Assembly: GCA_035967665.1 (NCBI GenBank)
Contig: JAYWLB010000125.1
Span: forward strand, 1 to 64,000
Direction: 5' to 3'
DNA: 64,000 bases
From: Arctic95D-9 sp035967665
GTDB taxonomy: Bacteria; Verrucomicrobiota; Verrucomicrobiia; Verrucomicrobiales; DEV007
Shown: piece after piece, positions 33,588 through 42,980 of the stretch
Layout: each line of letters begins with the position of its first letter
Position numbering within the stretch: position 1 is the stretch's first letter
Notes under the pieces: generated by a model
What the model was told of the DNA's origin: nothing
Seen by the model: only the letters and a program-made list of their open reading frames with translations
The model's database searches: none
Made by a program: the position numbers and the translations under genes

Positions 33588-34385
33588 ATGTGGCTTCACG
33601 CATCCTGTCATCTCGAATTCAACGTTTCGGCAACGACTTCTTTCCTGTTTATGTTGCGGCCCCGCAGTGGCGATCAGCAGTGGATTGGTCGTGAAGAGTT
33701 TTTTATGTCACAGGGGGCGACCGCGAAAGAGTTCTCGGATTCTTTCGGTAATCTCACTCAGCGGGTCAGTGTCCCTTCGGGAGAGTTCTCTCTTATTTCC
33801 TCGGTGTATGCGGAAGTGGCGGACGCTTCAGATGCGGAACCGGGGGCACCGTTTGTCGATATCGAAGAGCTTCCGGACGAGGTGGTCCAATATCTTTTTC
33901 CCAGTCGCTATTGCGAATCCGACCGCTTTTCGGGGCAGGCCTCGGAGATAGTAGGCAATGCCACTCCGGGATACGACCAGTGCGCTGCGATCGTCGACTA
34001 TATTCGAAAGACGATTCGGTATGCTCCGGAACTGGGTGGCGATATCATCAGTGCCTGTGAAGTGAATCAACGCTCGGAAGCGGTCTGTCGGGACATGGCC
34101 CAACTCGGGATGGCCTGTTGCAGGGCTCTTTCCATTCCGGCCCGTCTCGTTGTCGGCTACCTTGAGACGCTCAAGCCCGTTGATCTTCATGCCTGGTTCG
34201 AGGCGTATGTGGGAGGCCGGTGGTACACCTTTGACCCTACTCAGGAAAACCTCGACGGTGGCAGGCTCGCGATTGCCTACGGACGTGACGCGGCGGATGT
34301 CGCCGTCTACACGCAGTTCGGAAATTCCGTGGATTTGCTTTCAATGGAGGTTGAAGTTGAGAAGATCGATACACCATCGGCATAA
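33588..34385 (+). CDS. transglutaminase-like family protein
   Basis: A 265-residue cytoplasmic protein. An N-terminal beta domain (residues 1-85, with FLFMLRPRSG and QQWIGREEF) is followed by a transglutaminase-like core with a papain-type triad: Cys in EAVCRDMAQLG (near 166), His in DLHAWFEAYVGG (near 201) and Asp in WYTFDPTQ (near 216). These proteins are often cysteine proteases or amidases of unknown substrate. ATG 33588 keeps the N-terminal domain. It is followed by an unrelated small membrane protein gene after 31 bases, in likely operon. Confidence 0.85.
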   Translation: MWLHASCHLEFNVSATTSFLFMLRPRSGDQQWIGREEFFMSQGATAKEFSDSFGNLTQRVSVPSGEFSLISSVYAEVADASDAEPGAPFVDIEELPDEVVQYLFPSRYCESDRFSGQASEIVGNATPGYDQCAAIVDYIRKTIRYAPELGGDIISACEVNQRSEAVCRDMAQLGMACCRALSIPARLVVGYLETLKPVDLHAWFEAYVGGRWYTFDPTQENLDGGRLAIAYGRDAADVAVYTQFGNSVDLLSMEVEVEKIDTPSA

Positions 34386-34416
34386 GAGTTTCTAAGCCGG
34401 GGGAGTTCAATTTCGA

Positions 34417-34980
34417 ATGAAGACGGCGGATAATCTTTTTTCGAGGCTCATGACGATGACCGATGAGGTCTGGGATCGTCATGCAAACCCGTGGAGTGTT
34501 TGGACACGGGTGGTGACAGGTCTTCCCTTGATACTGGGGGCTTTCTGGTCGGTTCGCTTGCTCGGTTGGTTGAGCCTGCCGGTGATTTTTGCGGTGTTTT
34601 TCTGGATCTGGATCAATCCGAGATTCTTTTCGAGGCCTACTCGAACTGACAATTGGGCATCGAAAGTGACCTTTGGGGAAAGGGTTTGGTTGAACCGGAA
34701 AAAACTGCCGATTCCCTCCCACCATGCGAGATGGGCCACGGTGTTATCGGTTGTCTCGGGAGTCGGATTTCTCGTCGCCGTATACGGGGCGGTTCAGCAT
34801 CAGCTCAATCTTACGCTGCTCGGTGGTGTTGTCTCCTGGTTCGGGAAAATGTGGTTTTGTGATCGCATGGTTTGGCTCTTCGAAGATATGAAGGATACCA
34901 ACGCTACTTATCTCTCATGGGTTCGTTTGGGAGACGCCGGGTCTGGAGACGCCGGGTCCCGAAATGGTGAGCAGAAATAG
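34417..34980 (+). CDS. DUF6653-like membrane protein
   Basis: A 187-residue protein with the opening WDRHANPWSVWTR (residues 19-31), the hallmark of DUF6653 proteins, two TM helices near 34-68, the segment NPRFFSRP, FGERVWLNRKKLPIPSHH and a second TM pair near 105-140, then FCDRMVWLFEDM. Function unknown. The C-terminus contains a five-residue duplication, GDAGSGDAGS, from a 15-base tandem repeat (34931-34960). It converges with a leftward gene whose stop is two bases away. ATG 34417. Confidence 0.7.
   Translation: MKTADNLFSRLMTMTDEVWDRHANPWSVWTRVVTGLPLILGAFWSVRLLGWLSLPVIFAVFFWIWINPRFFSRPTRTDNWASKVTFGERVWLNRKKLPIPSHHARWATVLSVVSGVGFLVAVYGAVQHQLNLTLLGGVVSWFGKMWFCDRMVWLFEDMKDTNATYLSWVRLGDAGSGDAGSRNGEQK
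34931..34960. repeat. 15-bp tandem duplication at the 3' end of the DUF6653 gene
   Basis: GAGACGCCGGGTCTG (34931-34945) is followed directly by GAGACGCCGGGTCCC. It adds GDAGS twice in frame, near the end of the protein. Confidence 0.8.
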
Positions 34981-34982
34981 GA

Positions 34983-35573
34983 TCACCCGATTTTCACTTC
35001 CGCCTTGCGGATGATCACGGGGTCCCCGGAGCCGTCCTGATAGAGGTAGCCGCAGCGGAGTGTTTCAACGATTTTTGTGGGGCCGTCACCTGCCTGTCCA
35101 TCGACAATGACGATTCGGCTTCGCATTGCCGCGGTGACTTGCGTTCCGGGTTCGAATTCGAAAGGTTTGAACGAACAATGCTTGAGCAAGCCGACGAAAT
35201 CACTCTGGAGAATCCCGAGCTGTTTTACGATGTCGGCCTTGGATTGACGGTTGCCGGAGCGGATCAGGCTGTCGAGCAGGTCGATGCTGGTAACGAGGGA
35301 ATTGCCGACAGTGAGATCACGGTGGCTGTCGTGAGGTGAACTCGACATCGCGACGATGGGCGAAATCGGAGCGGTGGGGTCATCTTCCTCCTCTTCGTCT
35401 TCTTCGGGAAGATCGAGCCGATCAGTGGGTGGTTCCGGGAGTTGGAGGCTCGTTGCCGACTTTTTCGACGATTTGATAATCAGAGAAACGCCGCCAAATA
35501 TGATCAGAAGAAGAAGGCAGGCTCCTCCTATCAGCGACCATAGAGTGGGGAGATTGGACAAATCGAGGTTCAT
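34983..35573 (-). CDS. membrane-anchored protein with GrpE-like C-terminal part
   Basis: A 196-residue protein with one N-terminal TM helix (about 11-33), a low-complexity acidic stretch (EEDEEEEDDP near 57) and a cytoplasmic domain. The last 60 residues, CSFKPFEFEPGTQVTAAMRSRIVIV, ETLRCGYLYQDG and VIIRKAEVKIG, resemble the beta-domain end of GrpE nucleotide exchange factors (GY...gvLRpA.V.V). The long GrpE helix is not evident: only a short helical part precedes. So it may be a GrpE-like domain protein tied to a membrane, perhaps serving an Hsp70 paralogue. The relationship is inferred from the C-terminal pattern only. Confidence 0.45.
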   Translation of the reverse strand: MNLDLSNLPTLWSLIGGACLLLLIIFGGVSLIIKSSKKSATSLQLPEPPTDRLDLPEEDEEEEDDPTAPISPIVAMSSSPHDSHRDLTVGNSLVTSIDLLDSLIRSGNRQSKADIVKQLGILQSDFVGLLKHCSFKPFEFEPGTQVTAAMRSRIVIVDGQAGDGPTKIVETLRCGYLYQDGSGDPVIIRKAEVKIG

Positions 35574-35703
35574 TCAAGGGCAGTCAGTTGTTTTATCGAT
35601 TTGGTCGGATTTCACAACTTAAAAGACGATAAGAGCACTTTTCCGGCCGTCTCCGGGGAATATCATCGATTGCGGTTTTTCGAGTCCTGATCAAGAGTCA
35701 CCC

Positions 35704-36315
35704 ATGCCGAAGGACAAGTCCTTTCCCTTTCCCAACGAAGTCTATCCCCCTGATTGGTTCGCTCCGATGCAGGCAGGCGATCTGGTGTCCGGTGAACGCC
35801 CTCTCGAGCTGGATCTCGGATGTGGTGACGGATCGTTTCTCATTCAGATGGCGGAACATCATTCCGATCGCGATTTTCTGGCGGTGGAGCGCCTGCTCGG
35901 TCGGGTTCGCAAAGTCTGCCGGAAAATTGACCGGGCCGGACTGACCAATGCGAAGGCGCTTCGGGCTGATTCGAATTACGTCGTGAACTGGCTCCTCCCG
36001 AAGGGTGCCTTTCATCGCATTCACTTTCTCTGCCCCGATCCCTGGCCGAAGAAAAAGCACGCGCGGCGCCGGCAAATGTGCCAACTGCCGTTTCTTCAGG
36101 CGCTTCACGATTTGCTCGCGCCGGGAGGTGAGTTGCTTTTCATGACCGACTCACCGGAGTATTTCGCCGAAGCGCTCGAAACCCAGGAAGGTTGCGATTT
36201 CTTCGAGCGAAAGCCCTGGGAACCCGGTGATTTTTACTACGCTCAGACCGATTTTGAAAAGCAATGGCTTGAGGAGGGGCGTTCGATGCACCGCCTGCGC
36301 CTGCTCCCTTGCTGA
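35704..36315 (+). CDS. trmB: tRNA (guanine-N7)-methyltransferase
   Basis: A 203-residue SAM-dependent methyltransferase that forms m7G46 in tRNA. It has the class I SAM motif LELDLGCGDGSFLIQMA (residues 35-51), ERLLGRVRKVCRKI, the family signature FLCPDPWPKKKHARRR (near 109-124) and FMTDSPEYFAE. Length fits the family (about 200-240). ATG 35704, 130 bases after the divergent gene. The convergent oxidoreductase gene stops two bases beyond its stop codon. Confidence 0.92.
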   Translation: MPKDKSFPFPNEVYPPDWFAPMQAGDLVSGERPLELDLGCGDGSFLIQMAEHHSDRDFLAVERLLGRVRKVCRKIDRAGLTNAKALRADSNYVVNWLLPKGAFHRIHFLCPDPWPKKKHARRRQMCQLPFLQALHDLLAPGGELLFMTDSPEYFAEALETQEGCDFFERKPWEPGDFYYAQTDFEKQWLEEGRSMHRLRLLPC

Positions 36316-36317
36316 AA

Positions 36318-37814
36318 TTAGACCGGCTTCACTCCGAGTTCCTCGAAGGGAACCTCGTGAGGGAGAACTTTGTTTCCCGCCGCGATCGCACAGGTCACGC
36401 CGGCGGCTTCCCCCATTGCAACCGCATTGCCGGTGACCCGGTAGCTGCTGTGGGCGATGAAGCTCCCGCTGATGCAGCGACCTGCGAGCATGAGCCCGTC
36501 GACGTCCTTTGCGATAAGTGATCTCAGGGAAATGTCGTAGGGCTTTGATTTGAATGGCTTCGATTCGATCGCTTTTGTCTTTGTTGGATCGGTCGCGTGA
36601 ACGTCGATCCCGAAAGTGACGCGGCAGATGCCATCGTCGAAGCGGGCGCCTGTCTTGAGATCTTCGTCGCTCGAGGTGTAGCGACCGTGGATTCGCCGTC
36701 CTTCGCGGGTTCCGATTTGTTCGCCGGTCGAGACGATCTCGACATTCTTCCAGGGGCCTCCCTTTTTTCGAAGCGCATCGATCATGGCGTGGTTTTCGCG
36801 GCGTGCTTCAAGGGTTGCCCGGGTCACGTCGGTCGCGTTGATCGCGGAGACGTTGTACTGATGGTTCGCCATCATCGCATAGAGACCGTCGTGAATTTCA
36901 AAGATGGAGGGGCCTCCGTAGGATGGATCGATTCCGGCGCTGCGCAGCTCGGCGAGGAAGTTTGCTTTTCCGCGTCCCAGTCCGTTCGCCGCCGCATAGT
37001 GATTGATGAAGGGCGCGATTTCCTTCGTTTTCACACCGTGGAAAAGCACCATGAGGCTCATTGGCTGGGTGATGCCGTCTCCGGGGCGTCCGAAGTCAAA
37101 TCCACATCCTGCCTGCGCCGCGAGATCGCCGTCACCGGTGGCATCGATGAACGATTTCGCGGTCCAGACTTCGCGGCCGGATTTTGATTCTGTTAGAACG
37201 GCGGAGAGTCTGTTCGACTCGTCCGGGACTGCTCCGACGATGCGAGTGAAAAGGCGGATGTCGACGCCTGCTTCGAGAAGCATGTCTTCGAGGAGAAGCT
37301 TCATTGGCTCGGGATGGTAGACCCAGGCGCTCTTGACCTGCTTGCCGTTGCCTTGGGCCTTCAGTCTCGTGATCAGTTCGCCCATGATTCCGGGCTTGCC
37401 CATGCCGTCGAGAATCCAGGCCAGCATGCCCGATGTCCAGACGCCTCCGACACAGCCGTGCACCTCGATGAGTGCGGTTTTTGCTCCGCTGCGGGCTGAT
37501 GCCAGCGCTGCTGCGAAACCGGCAGGGCCACTTCCTGCGACGATGACATCATAATCTCCGACCACGGGGATTTCCCGGGCATCTTCTGCAAACCATTCGC
37601 CCTTGAGTGTGCCCGAGGTTCGAACGTGCATCCGTTCATTGGTGCCGAAAATCTTTTTATCGTCGCCGGGGCCGGGACGACGGAGAGGGACGGGGCGGTT
37701 GTCAGGATTGACCTTTTCCTGGGCGCTCCCTCCCCGGATTCCGGCGGCAAGCGCTGCAGCACCGGCGGTGAGGTGTTTCGCAAAGTGGCGGCGATCAAGC
37801 GGACGGTCTTTCAT
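36318..37814 (-). CDS. Tat-type exported FAD-dependent oxidoreductase
   Basis: A 498-residue flavoprotein. The start MKDRPLDRRHFAKHLTAGAA has an RR pair and a hydrophobic Ala-rich helix, so a Tat signal is likely. The Rossmann motif VIVAGSGPAGFAAALASARSG (near 90-110) binds FAD, followed by ATGDGDLAAQAGCGF and a C-terminal LMLAGRCISGSFIAHSSYR with GNAVAMGEAAG. This is the FAD_oxidored (PF12831) pattern common in Planctomycetes and Verrucomicrobia. Substrate unknown. ATG 37814 is preferred; the open frame goes back to 37982 without signal-like sequence. Confidence 0.85.
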   Translation of the reverse strand: MKDRPLDRRHFAKHLTAGAAALAAGIRGGSAQEKVNPDNRPVPLRRPGPGDDKKIFGTNERMHVRTSGTLKGEWFAEDAREIPVVGDYDVIVAGSGPAGFAAALASARSGAKTALIEVHGCVGGVWTSGMLAWILDGMGKPGIMGELITRLKAQGNGKQVKSAWVYHPEPMKLLLEDMLLEAGVDIRLFTRIVGAVPDESNRLSAVLTESKSGREVWTAKSFIDATGDGDLAAQAGCGFDFGRPGDGITQPMSLMVLFHGVKTKEIAPFINHYAAANGLGRGKANFLAELRSAGIDPSYGGPSIFEIHDGLYAMMANHQYNVSAINATDVTRATLEARRENHAMIDALRKKGGPWKNVEIVSTGEQIGTREGRRIHGRYTSSDEDLKTGARFDDGICRVTFGIDVHATDPTKTKAIESKPFKSKPYDISLRSLIAKDVDGLMLAGRCISGSFIAHSSYRVTGNAVAMGEAAGVTCAIAAGNKVLPHEVPFEELGVKPV

Positions 37815-37963
37815 AGCGGAAATGAAGGCTATCGTCTTTCTTTTGCAAAGCACCGGATTGCGCCGGATCGATGTGTCTGAAAAGGGAGGTTCCGGGCATT
37901 GCATGGCCGGATTCGATGCAGGATTGCCGGAACCATGGTTCATCGGCCTCATCTTCGGGATAG

Positions 37964-38048
37964 CAAAAAAGCCTTTCGGCACCCCGTCGGGATGCGCAAA
38001 AGGCTTGCTTCGTTCAGGCCGGTGGTTTCGCTGTGCTTCACCACCGGC
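37964..38048 (-). terminator. terminator hairpins for the isocitrate dehydrogenase gene
   Basis: On the minus strand, AAGCCTTT...AAAGGCTT (38006 to 37969) is followed by a run of six T, a good rho-independent terminator. Upstream, nearer the stop, a perfect 9-bp stem GCCGGTGGT/ACCACCGGC (38018-38048) forms a second hairpin. Together they end the leftward gene at 38067. Confidence 0.8.
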
Positions 38049-38066
38049 TGAGATTTTGTTTCGCTC

Positions 38067-40286
38067 TTACCCAAGTAACCCGTTCAGCGTTGCGCTTGGG
38101 CGCATGGCTTCGCCGGTTTTGGTTTCGTCTGGCTGGTAGTAGCCGCCGATATCGACGGGGCTTCCCTGAACGGCGATCAGTTCACCGACGATGGCTTCTT
38201 CGTTGTTCGCGAAGGCTTCGGCAATGGGGGTGAACTCGGCCTTGAGATCGGCGTCGTCATCCTGATTGGCAAGTGCTTCGGCCCAGTAGGCGGCGAGGTA
38301 GAAGTGACTTCCCCGGTTGTCGATCCCACCGACACGGCGCGTCGGCGATTTGTTCTCAACGAGGAATTTACCGGTCGCTTCGTCGAGGGTTTTCCCGAGG
38401 ACGATCGCTTTGGGAAGGTCGAAGGTTTCACCAAGGTGCTCAAGCGATACCGCGAGAGCGAGGAATTCACCGAGTGAATCCCAGCGGAGGTAGTTTTCTT
38501 CGACGAACTGCTGCACGTGCTTGGGCGCGGAACCACCGGCTCCGGTTTCGAAAAGTCCGCCGCCGTTCATAAGGGGAACGATGGAAAGCATCTTGGCGCT
38601 CGTGCCGACTTCGAGAATCGGGAAAAGGTCGGTGAGGTAGTCACGAAGCACGTTTCCGGTCACGGAAATGGTGTCTTCGCCGGCCTTGAGGCGCTTCAGA
38701 GTGAAGTTCGTTGCGTCGACCGGTGACATGATCTGGATGTCGAGGCCATCGGTGTCGTGCTCGCTGAGGTAGACGTTCACCTTGCTGATGAGCTCCGCAT
38801 CGTGGGCGCGGTTTTCGTCGAGCCAGAAGACAGCGGGTGTTCCGGTGGCGCGGGCGCGCGAGACGGCGAGTTTCACCCAGTCTCGGATTGGTGCGTCTTT
38901 GGCCTGGCAGGCACGCCAAATGTCACCTTCGGCAACTTCGTGTTCGATGAGGGTATTTCCATCGGCGTCAACCACGCGGACTTTTCCCTCGCTTTCGATT
39001 TCGAACGTCTTGTCGTGTGATCCGTATTCTTCGGCCTTCTGAGCCATCAGTCCGACGTTGGGGACGGTTCCCATGGTCGTCGGGTCGAAGGCGCCGTTTT
39101 CCCGGCAGAAATCGATCGTTGCGGCATAAACACCGGCGTAGCAGCTGTCGGGAATGACGGCGAGAGTGTCCTGCAGCTTGCCGTCTTTGTTCCACATCTG
39201 GCCGGAAGTCCGGATCATTGCGGGCATGGAGGCATCGATGATGACGTCGCTGGGAACGTGGAGATTGGTGATCCCTTTGTCGGAATTCACCATCGCGAGA
39301 TCGGGACCGTTGTCATATGCGGCCTGGATGTCAGCTTCGATTGCGGCTTTCTCGTCGGCGGGAAGCTCGTCGAGTTTGGAAACGAGGTCGCCGAAACCGT
39401 TTTTGAAATCAACGCCGAGTTTGTCGAGTGTTTCACTGTGCTTCTCGATGAGATCGGAAAAGTAAGCTTCCACGGCGTGGCCGAAAATGATGGGGTCGGA
39501 CACCTTCATCATCGTCGCTTTCATGTGAACGGAGAAGAGAATTCCCTGTTCTTTCGCGTAGGCAACCTGCTCTTCCAGAAAGGAAACGAGAGCGGCTTTT
39601 CTCATGACGGTTCCGTCGATCACCTCACCTTCGAGGAGGGAGAGGCCGTCTTTGAGGACGGTGGTGGTTCCGTCGGTGCTGACGAATTCAATCCGTGCGG
39701 TAGTATCGGCGGGAATGGTGGTGGACTGCTCGTTCGAGCGGAAGTCATTCTCCGTCATGTTGGCGACGCGAGTCTTCGAGTCGGCAGCCCAGGCACCCAT
39801 GGAATGCGGATTCTGGCGGGCGTATTCCTTCACCGCGCCGGGTGCACGGCGGTCGGAATTGCCTTCGCGGAGGACCGGATTCACGGCGCTGCCTTTGACC
39901 TTGTCGTAGCGGGATTTGATGTCCTTTTCCTCGTCGGTCTTTGTTTCTTCCGGATAATCGGGGAGGGCGTAGCCGAGCGCCTGGAGTTCCTCGATCGCTG
40001 CGATGAGCTGGGGAACGGAAGCACTCACGTTCGGAAGCTTGATGATGTTTGCTTCGGGTGTCTTTGCAAGTTCGCCGAGTTCAGCGAGTGCGTCGTCGAC
40101 GCGCTGCTCTTCTTTGAGGAAATCGGGGAACTGAGAGAGAATCCGTGCCGCAAGAGAGATGTCGCGAGTCTCCACATTGATTCCGGAAGACTTCGTGAAC
40201 GCCTTAATGATTGGCAGGAGTGAATAAGTGGCGAGCGCCGGAGCTTCGTCAGTTTTTGTGTAAATGATGGTCGGAGCCTTGGACAT
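38067..40286 (-). CDS. icd: isocitrate dehydrogenase (NADP), monomeric type
   Basis: A 739-residue enzyme of the TCA cycle converting isocitrate to 2-oxoglutarate with NADP. Whole-length match to the monomeric IDH (IDH II) type by opening PTIIYTKTDEAPALATYSLLPII, MTENDFRSNEQSTTIP near 175, SVHMKATMMKVSDPIIFGHAVEAYF near 250, MGTVPNVGLMAQKAEEYGSHDKTFE near 405 and a C-terminal GKTLDEATGKFLVENKSPTRRVGG. Usual length (about 740). Single gene with a strong terminator downstream. ATG 40286. Confidence 0.95.
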   Translation of the reverse strand: MSKAPTIIYTKTDEAPALATYSLLPIIKAFTKSSGINVETRDISLAARILSQFPDFLKEEQRVDDALAELGELAKTPEANIIKLPNVSASVPQLIAAIEELQALGYALPDYPEETKTDEEKDIKSRYDKVKGSAVNPVLREGNSDRRAPGAVKEYARQNPHSMGAWAADSKTRVANMTENDFRSNEQSTTIPADTTARIEFVSTDGTTTVLKDGLSLLEGEVIDGTVMRKAALVSFLEEQVAYAKEQGILFSVHMKATMMKVSDPIIFGHAVEAYFSDLIEKHSETLDKLGVDFKNGFGDLVSKLDELPADEKAAIEADIQAAYDNGPDLAMVNSDKGITNLHVPSDVIIDASMPAMIRTSGQMWNKDGKLQDTLAVIPDSCYAGVYAATIDFCRENGAFDPTTMGTVPNVGLMAQKAEEYGSHDKTFEIESEGKVRVVDADGNTLIEHEVAEGDIWRACQAKDAPIRDWVKLAVSRARATGTPAVFWLDENRAHDAELISKVNVYLSEHDTDGLDIQIMSPVDATNFTLKRLKAGEDTISVTGNVLRDYLTDLFPILEVGTSAKMLSIVPLMNGGGLFETGAGGSAPKHVQQFVEENYLRWDSLGEFLALAVSLEHLGETFDLPKAIVLGKTLDEATGKFLVENKSPTRRVGGIDNRGSHFYLAAYWAEALANQDDDADLKAEFTPIAEAFANNEEAIVGELIAVQGSPVDIGGYYQPDETKTGEAMRPSATLNGLLG

Positions 40287-40513
40287 ATTCTTGATTAGGT
40301 TGGAAATCTGCTAATTCGATTCAAAATGACTCTCGCGCTTTACACCGTACGACGGCTAAAATCAACTTATCGGCGCGTAATGGGGCGGTTTAGCACCTTG
40401 GAAAGTTCTTCTCGAATTCTCAACTTGTGTCATACAGGCGTGATTGCCGTCACAAAAATGAGGGGGTCCGGTATAAGCTTGTCATAGTGCTTCCCTCTCT
40501 CCCCCAAATCATT

Positions 40514-42802
40514 ATGACGAAATTACGTTTTCTCATCCTCGCCTCGCTTGTCTTTGCCGCGCCTTCGCACGGGGATGAGAAAACCCGCAAGTTGATCACT
40601 CAGAGCGGAGGTGAAGCGATTTTAGGAAAATCAGTTCCCGGCTTGATCGATATCACCACTGATGACGGCTTTCCGCTGATTCAGGATGCGAGAGGGAATA
40701 TTATCGCCGCAGCGGGGGAATCGGAAAAAGGGCGGGCCATCGGATTCACCCACGGTAGCTTTTTGAAGCCCGGTGAGATACTCGCTCAGGAGAGCGTCAT
40801 GGAAATGCTCGCCAATTCGATTCGCTGGGCGGGGCGGTCGGGGAAGCCGACAGTGGGTTTGCACCCCTCTATTGCCGATTTGGAGAAGGCTCTTTCGGAA
40901 AAGGGGATCGGGGTGAAAGTGCTCAAGCCTCTGGATGTCAGCAGCGGGATGGTAAACGCCTATTGCGTCATCGGGCATGAGTCGTTGAATGAGAATGAAA
41001 TACAGGAATTAACGGATTTTGCCACCAAAGGAGGAGGGCTTGTTGTGGCGACAACTCCGTGGGCTTTTAATAAGAAGTTTGAGGATTTCAGCGATTTCCC
41101 CGGGAACCGGATTTTGGCCCATGCGGGGATTCAGTTTATGCCTGACGGCTATGCGCGGAACCAGGATCCTGTTTCGATAGGAGATGCGACTGCTCCGGTT
41201 GAGTCACTCACTTCGAAACCGGGCGAAATGAAATCCGGCGATGCGACCGAATCCGCCGCCCTCGCTGCTGCGAAGCGCCTCGCGGTGGAAAAAAAGGTCG
41301 ATCAGTCCTCGGCGGGAGCGCAACTGCTCGCTGATTTGTTTTCCGCGAAAGCTCTCAAGGGGGCGAAGCTGGTGGAGTTTCTTGAGGCCTTGAAGGCGCT
41401 CAATCTTGCGGTCGGCCCCATTATTCCGACGAAAGAGAACCCGGTGGTTCCCGCGAAGGATCCTCTTCTGGAGGCCATCATCGAGTTGGAGACTTATTTC
41501 AATGAAACCGCCCCTGCGGGCGTGATGTATGCGATTCCGGCTGCTTCTGATTTTCCCGGAGCAGTGCCTGAGGATGCCGGGCGAATCACGAAAGAACTCA
41601 CGATCGACGGGACGTGGCGTGGATGGCTCGAAGGCCGAAACGCGGCTGGCTGGGCCGCGAAGGAAATGCGACCAACGGGAGTTTATGCGGCACCCGGGGA
41701 AGTGATCAAGGTGACTGCTCCGGCCCGAATCGCGGGGGAAGGGTTTGAAGTGACAATTGGATCCTACGGGGGGAAGTTGAACAACAGGGACGCCTGGCAT
41801 CGGTATACCGGCTGGCAGGTTTCAAAGCCGGTCGCCTCGAAGGTTACCGAAGTGTCCAGTGGATTGGGCGGGCTCGTGACGATTCGGGTTCCGCGTGGCG
41901 CTGAATACGAGTCTCTCGATCTTGTCATTGAAGGTGGAGTTCGCGCGCCTCTATACGAGCACGGGAAAACTGACCTCACGAAATGGGCCTCCGAAATCCG
42001 GAAATACCCGGCTCCGTGGGCTGAGATCGCGGGGCCGCGCATGATTATTGCCTTGCCGAGCGAATACATTCGGACGCTGAGCGATCCCGACGAGGTCATG
42101 GAGATTTGGAGCAATTACATCGATACCGCTGCTGAGCTGGTTCAGGTGAATCGCGATGACTACCGGGCCGAGCGCATCGTTTTTGATCGTCAGACCTCGG
42201 CGGGGTCGATGCACAGCAGTTATCCTGTCGCGGCCCACCTCGGAAGCGCGGCGGAGCAGGCGGTGGATGCGAATTCTTTGAAAAAGGACGGCAACTGGGG
42301 CTTCTTTCACGAATATGGCCACAACCATCAGCACAATCTCTGGGCGCTTCCGGGAACCGGGGAAACGACCTGCAACCTGTGGTCCGTTTATATTTTTGAA
42401 GAATATGTCGGTAAGGATCGTGACGATACGCACCGCGCGATTCGTCCTCTCGATAGAAAGCAGCGGGTAAACGGCTATTTCAGCGACGGGGCGAAGTTTG
42501 AAAACTGGTCGGTCTGGGTCGCCCTCGAGACCTACCTTCAAGTTCAGGAGGAGTTTGGCTGGGAGCCGTTCAAGAAAGTCTTTGATGAATACAACCGGCT
42601 CGAGCCAGGTGACCGCCCTGAAGGGCAGGCGCAAATCAACGATCAGTGGGTGATACGTCTTTCCAAAGCCTGTGGCAAAAATCTCCAGCCTTTCTGGGCG
42701 ACCTGGGGACTTCCGATGAGCAGCGATGTCGAGCGGGCGCTCAAAGATCTGCCGGTATGGGAGGATCATCCGGTGGCGAAGTATGCCGGGGACGGGGCTT
42801 GA
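40514..42802 (+). CDS. exported M60-like (enhancin/TCAF type) metallopeptidase
   Basis: A 762-residue exported protein. Signal peptide to SHGDEK. The N-terminal 200 residues resemble the gatase-like/ThuA-like part found in TCAF and M60 proteins (IGFTHGSFLKPGE, GGGLVVATTPWAF). A central part (VYAAPGEVIKVTAPA, LVIEGGVRAPLYEHGKTDL) precedes the zinc peptidase core with HExxH in FHEYGHNHQHNLW (near 604-612) and a third ligand Glu likely in IFEEYVG. M60 peptidases often cleave mucin-type glycoproteins. ATG 40514 begins the signal peptide; the open frame extends back to 40427. Confidence 0.85.
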   Translation: MTKLRFLILASLVFAAPSHGDEKTRKLITQSGGEAILGKSVPGLIDITTDDGFPLIQDARGNIIAAAGESEKGRAIGFTHGSFLKPGEILAQESVMEMLANSIRWAGRSGKPTVGLHPSIADLEKALSEKGIGVKVLKPLDVSSGMVNAYCVIGHESLNENEIQELTDFATKGGGLVVATTPWAFNKKFEDFSDFPGNRILAHAGIQFMPDGYARNQDPVSIGDATAPVESLTSKPGEMKSGDATESAALAAAKRLAVEKKVDQSSAGAQLLADLFSAKALKGAKLVEFLEALKALNLAVGPIIPTKENPVVPAKDPLLEAIIELETYFNETAPAGVMYAIPAASDFPGAVPEDAGRITKELTIDGTWRGWLEGRNAAGWAAKEMRPTGVYAAPGEVIKVTAPARIAGEGFEVTIGSYGGKLNNRDAWHRYTGWQVSKPVASKVTEVSSGLGGLVTIRVPRGAEYESLDLVIEGGVRAPLYEHGKTDLTKWASEIRKYPAPWAEIAGPRMIIALPSEYIRTLSDPDEVMEIWSNYIDTAAELVQVNRDDYRAERIVFDRQTSAGSMHSSYPVAAHLGSAAEQAVDANSLKKDGNWGFFHEYGHNHQHNLWALPGTGETTCNLWSVYIFEEYVGKDRDDTHRAIRPLDRKQRVNGYFSDGAKFENWSVWVALETYLQVQEEFGWEPFKKVFDEYNRLEPGDRPEGQAQINDQWVIRLSKACGKNLQPFWATWGLPMSSDVERALKDLPVWEDHPVAKYAGDGA

Positions 42803-42980
42803 GAGCCGGATTGCCTCCTCTGCGAGTGAATGCCGAATTCCTTTTGATATGCTCTATCCGGCGGGGGTGATCGCATTCCATCGCGCAAATACCCCGCAAA
42901 CTCATTTCAAAACCACTTGAACCCGCTCTCTTTTCTGGCATCCTCCGAAGGCCCCTTTTGCTAGCAGGGGTTCTTACCTT

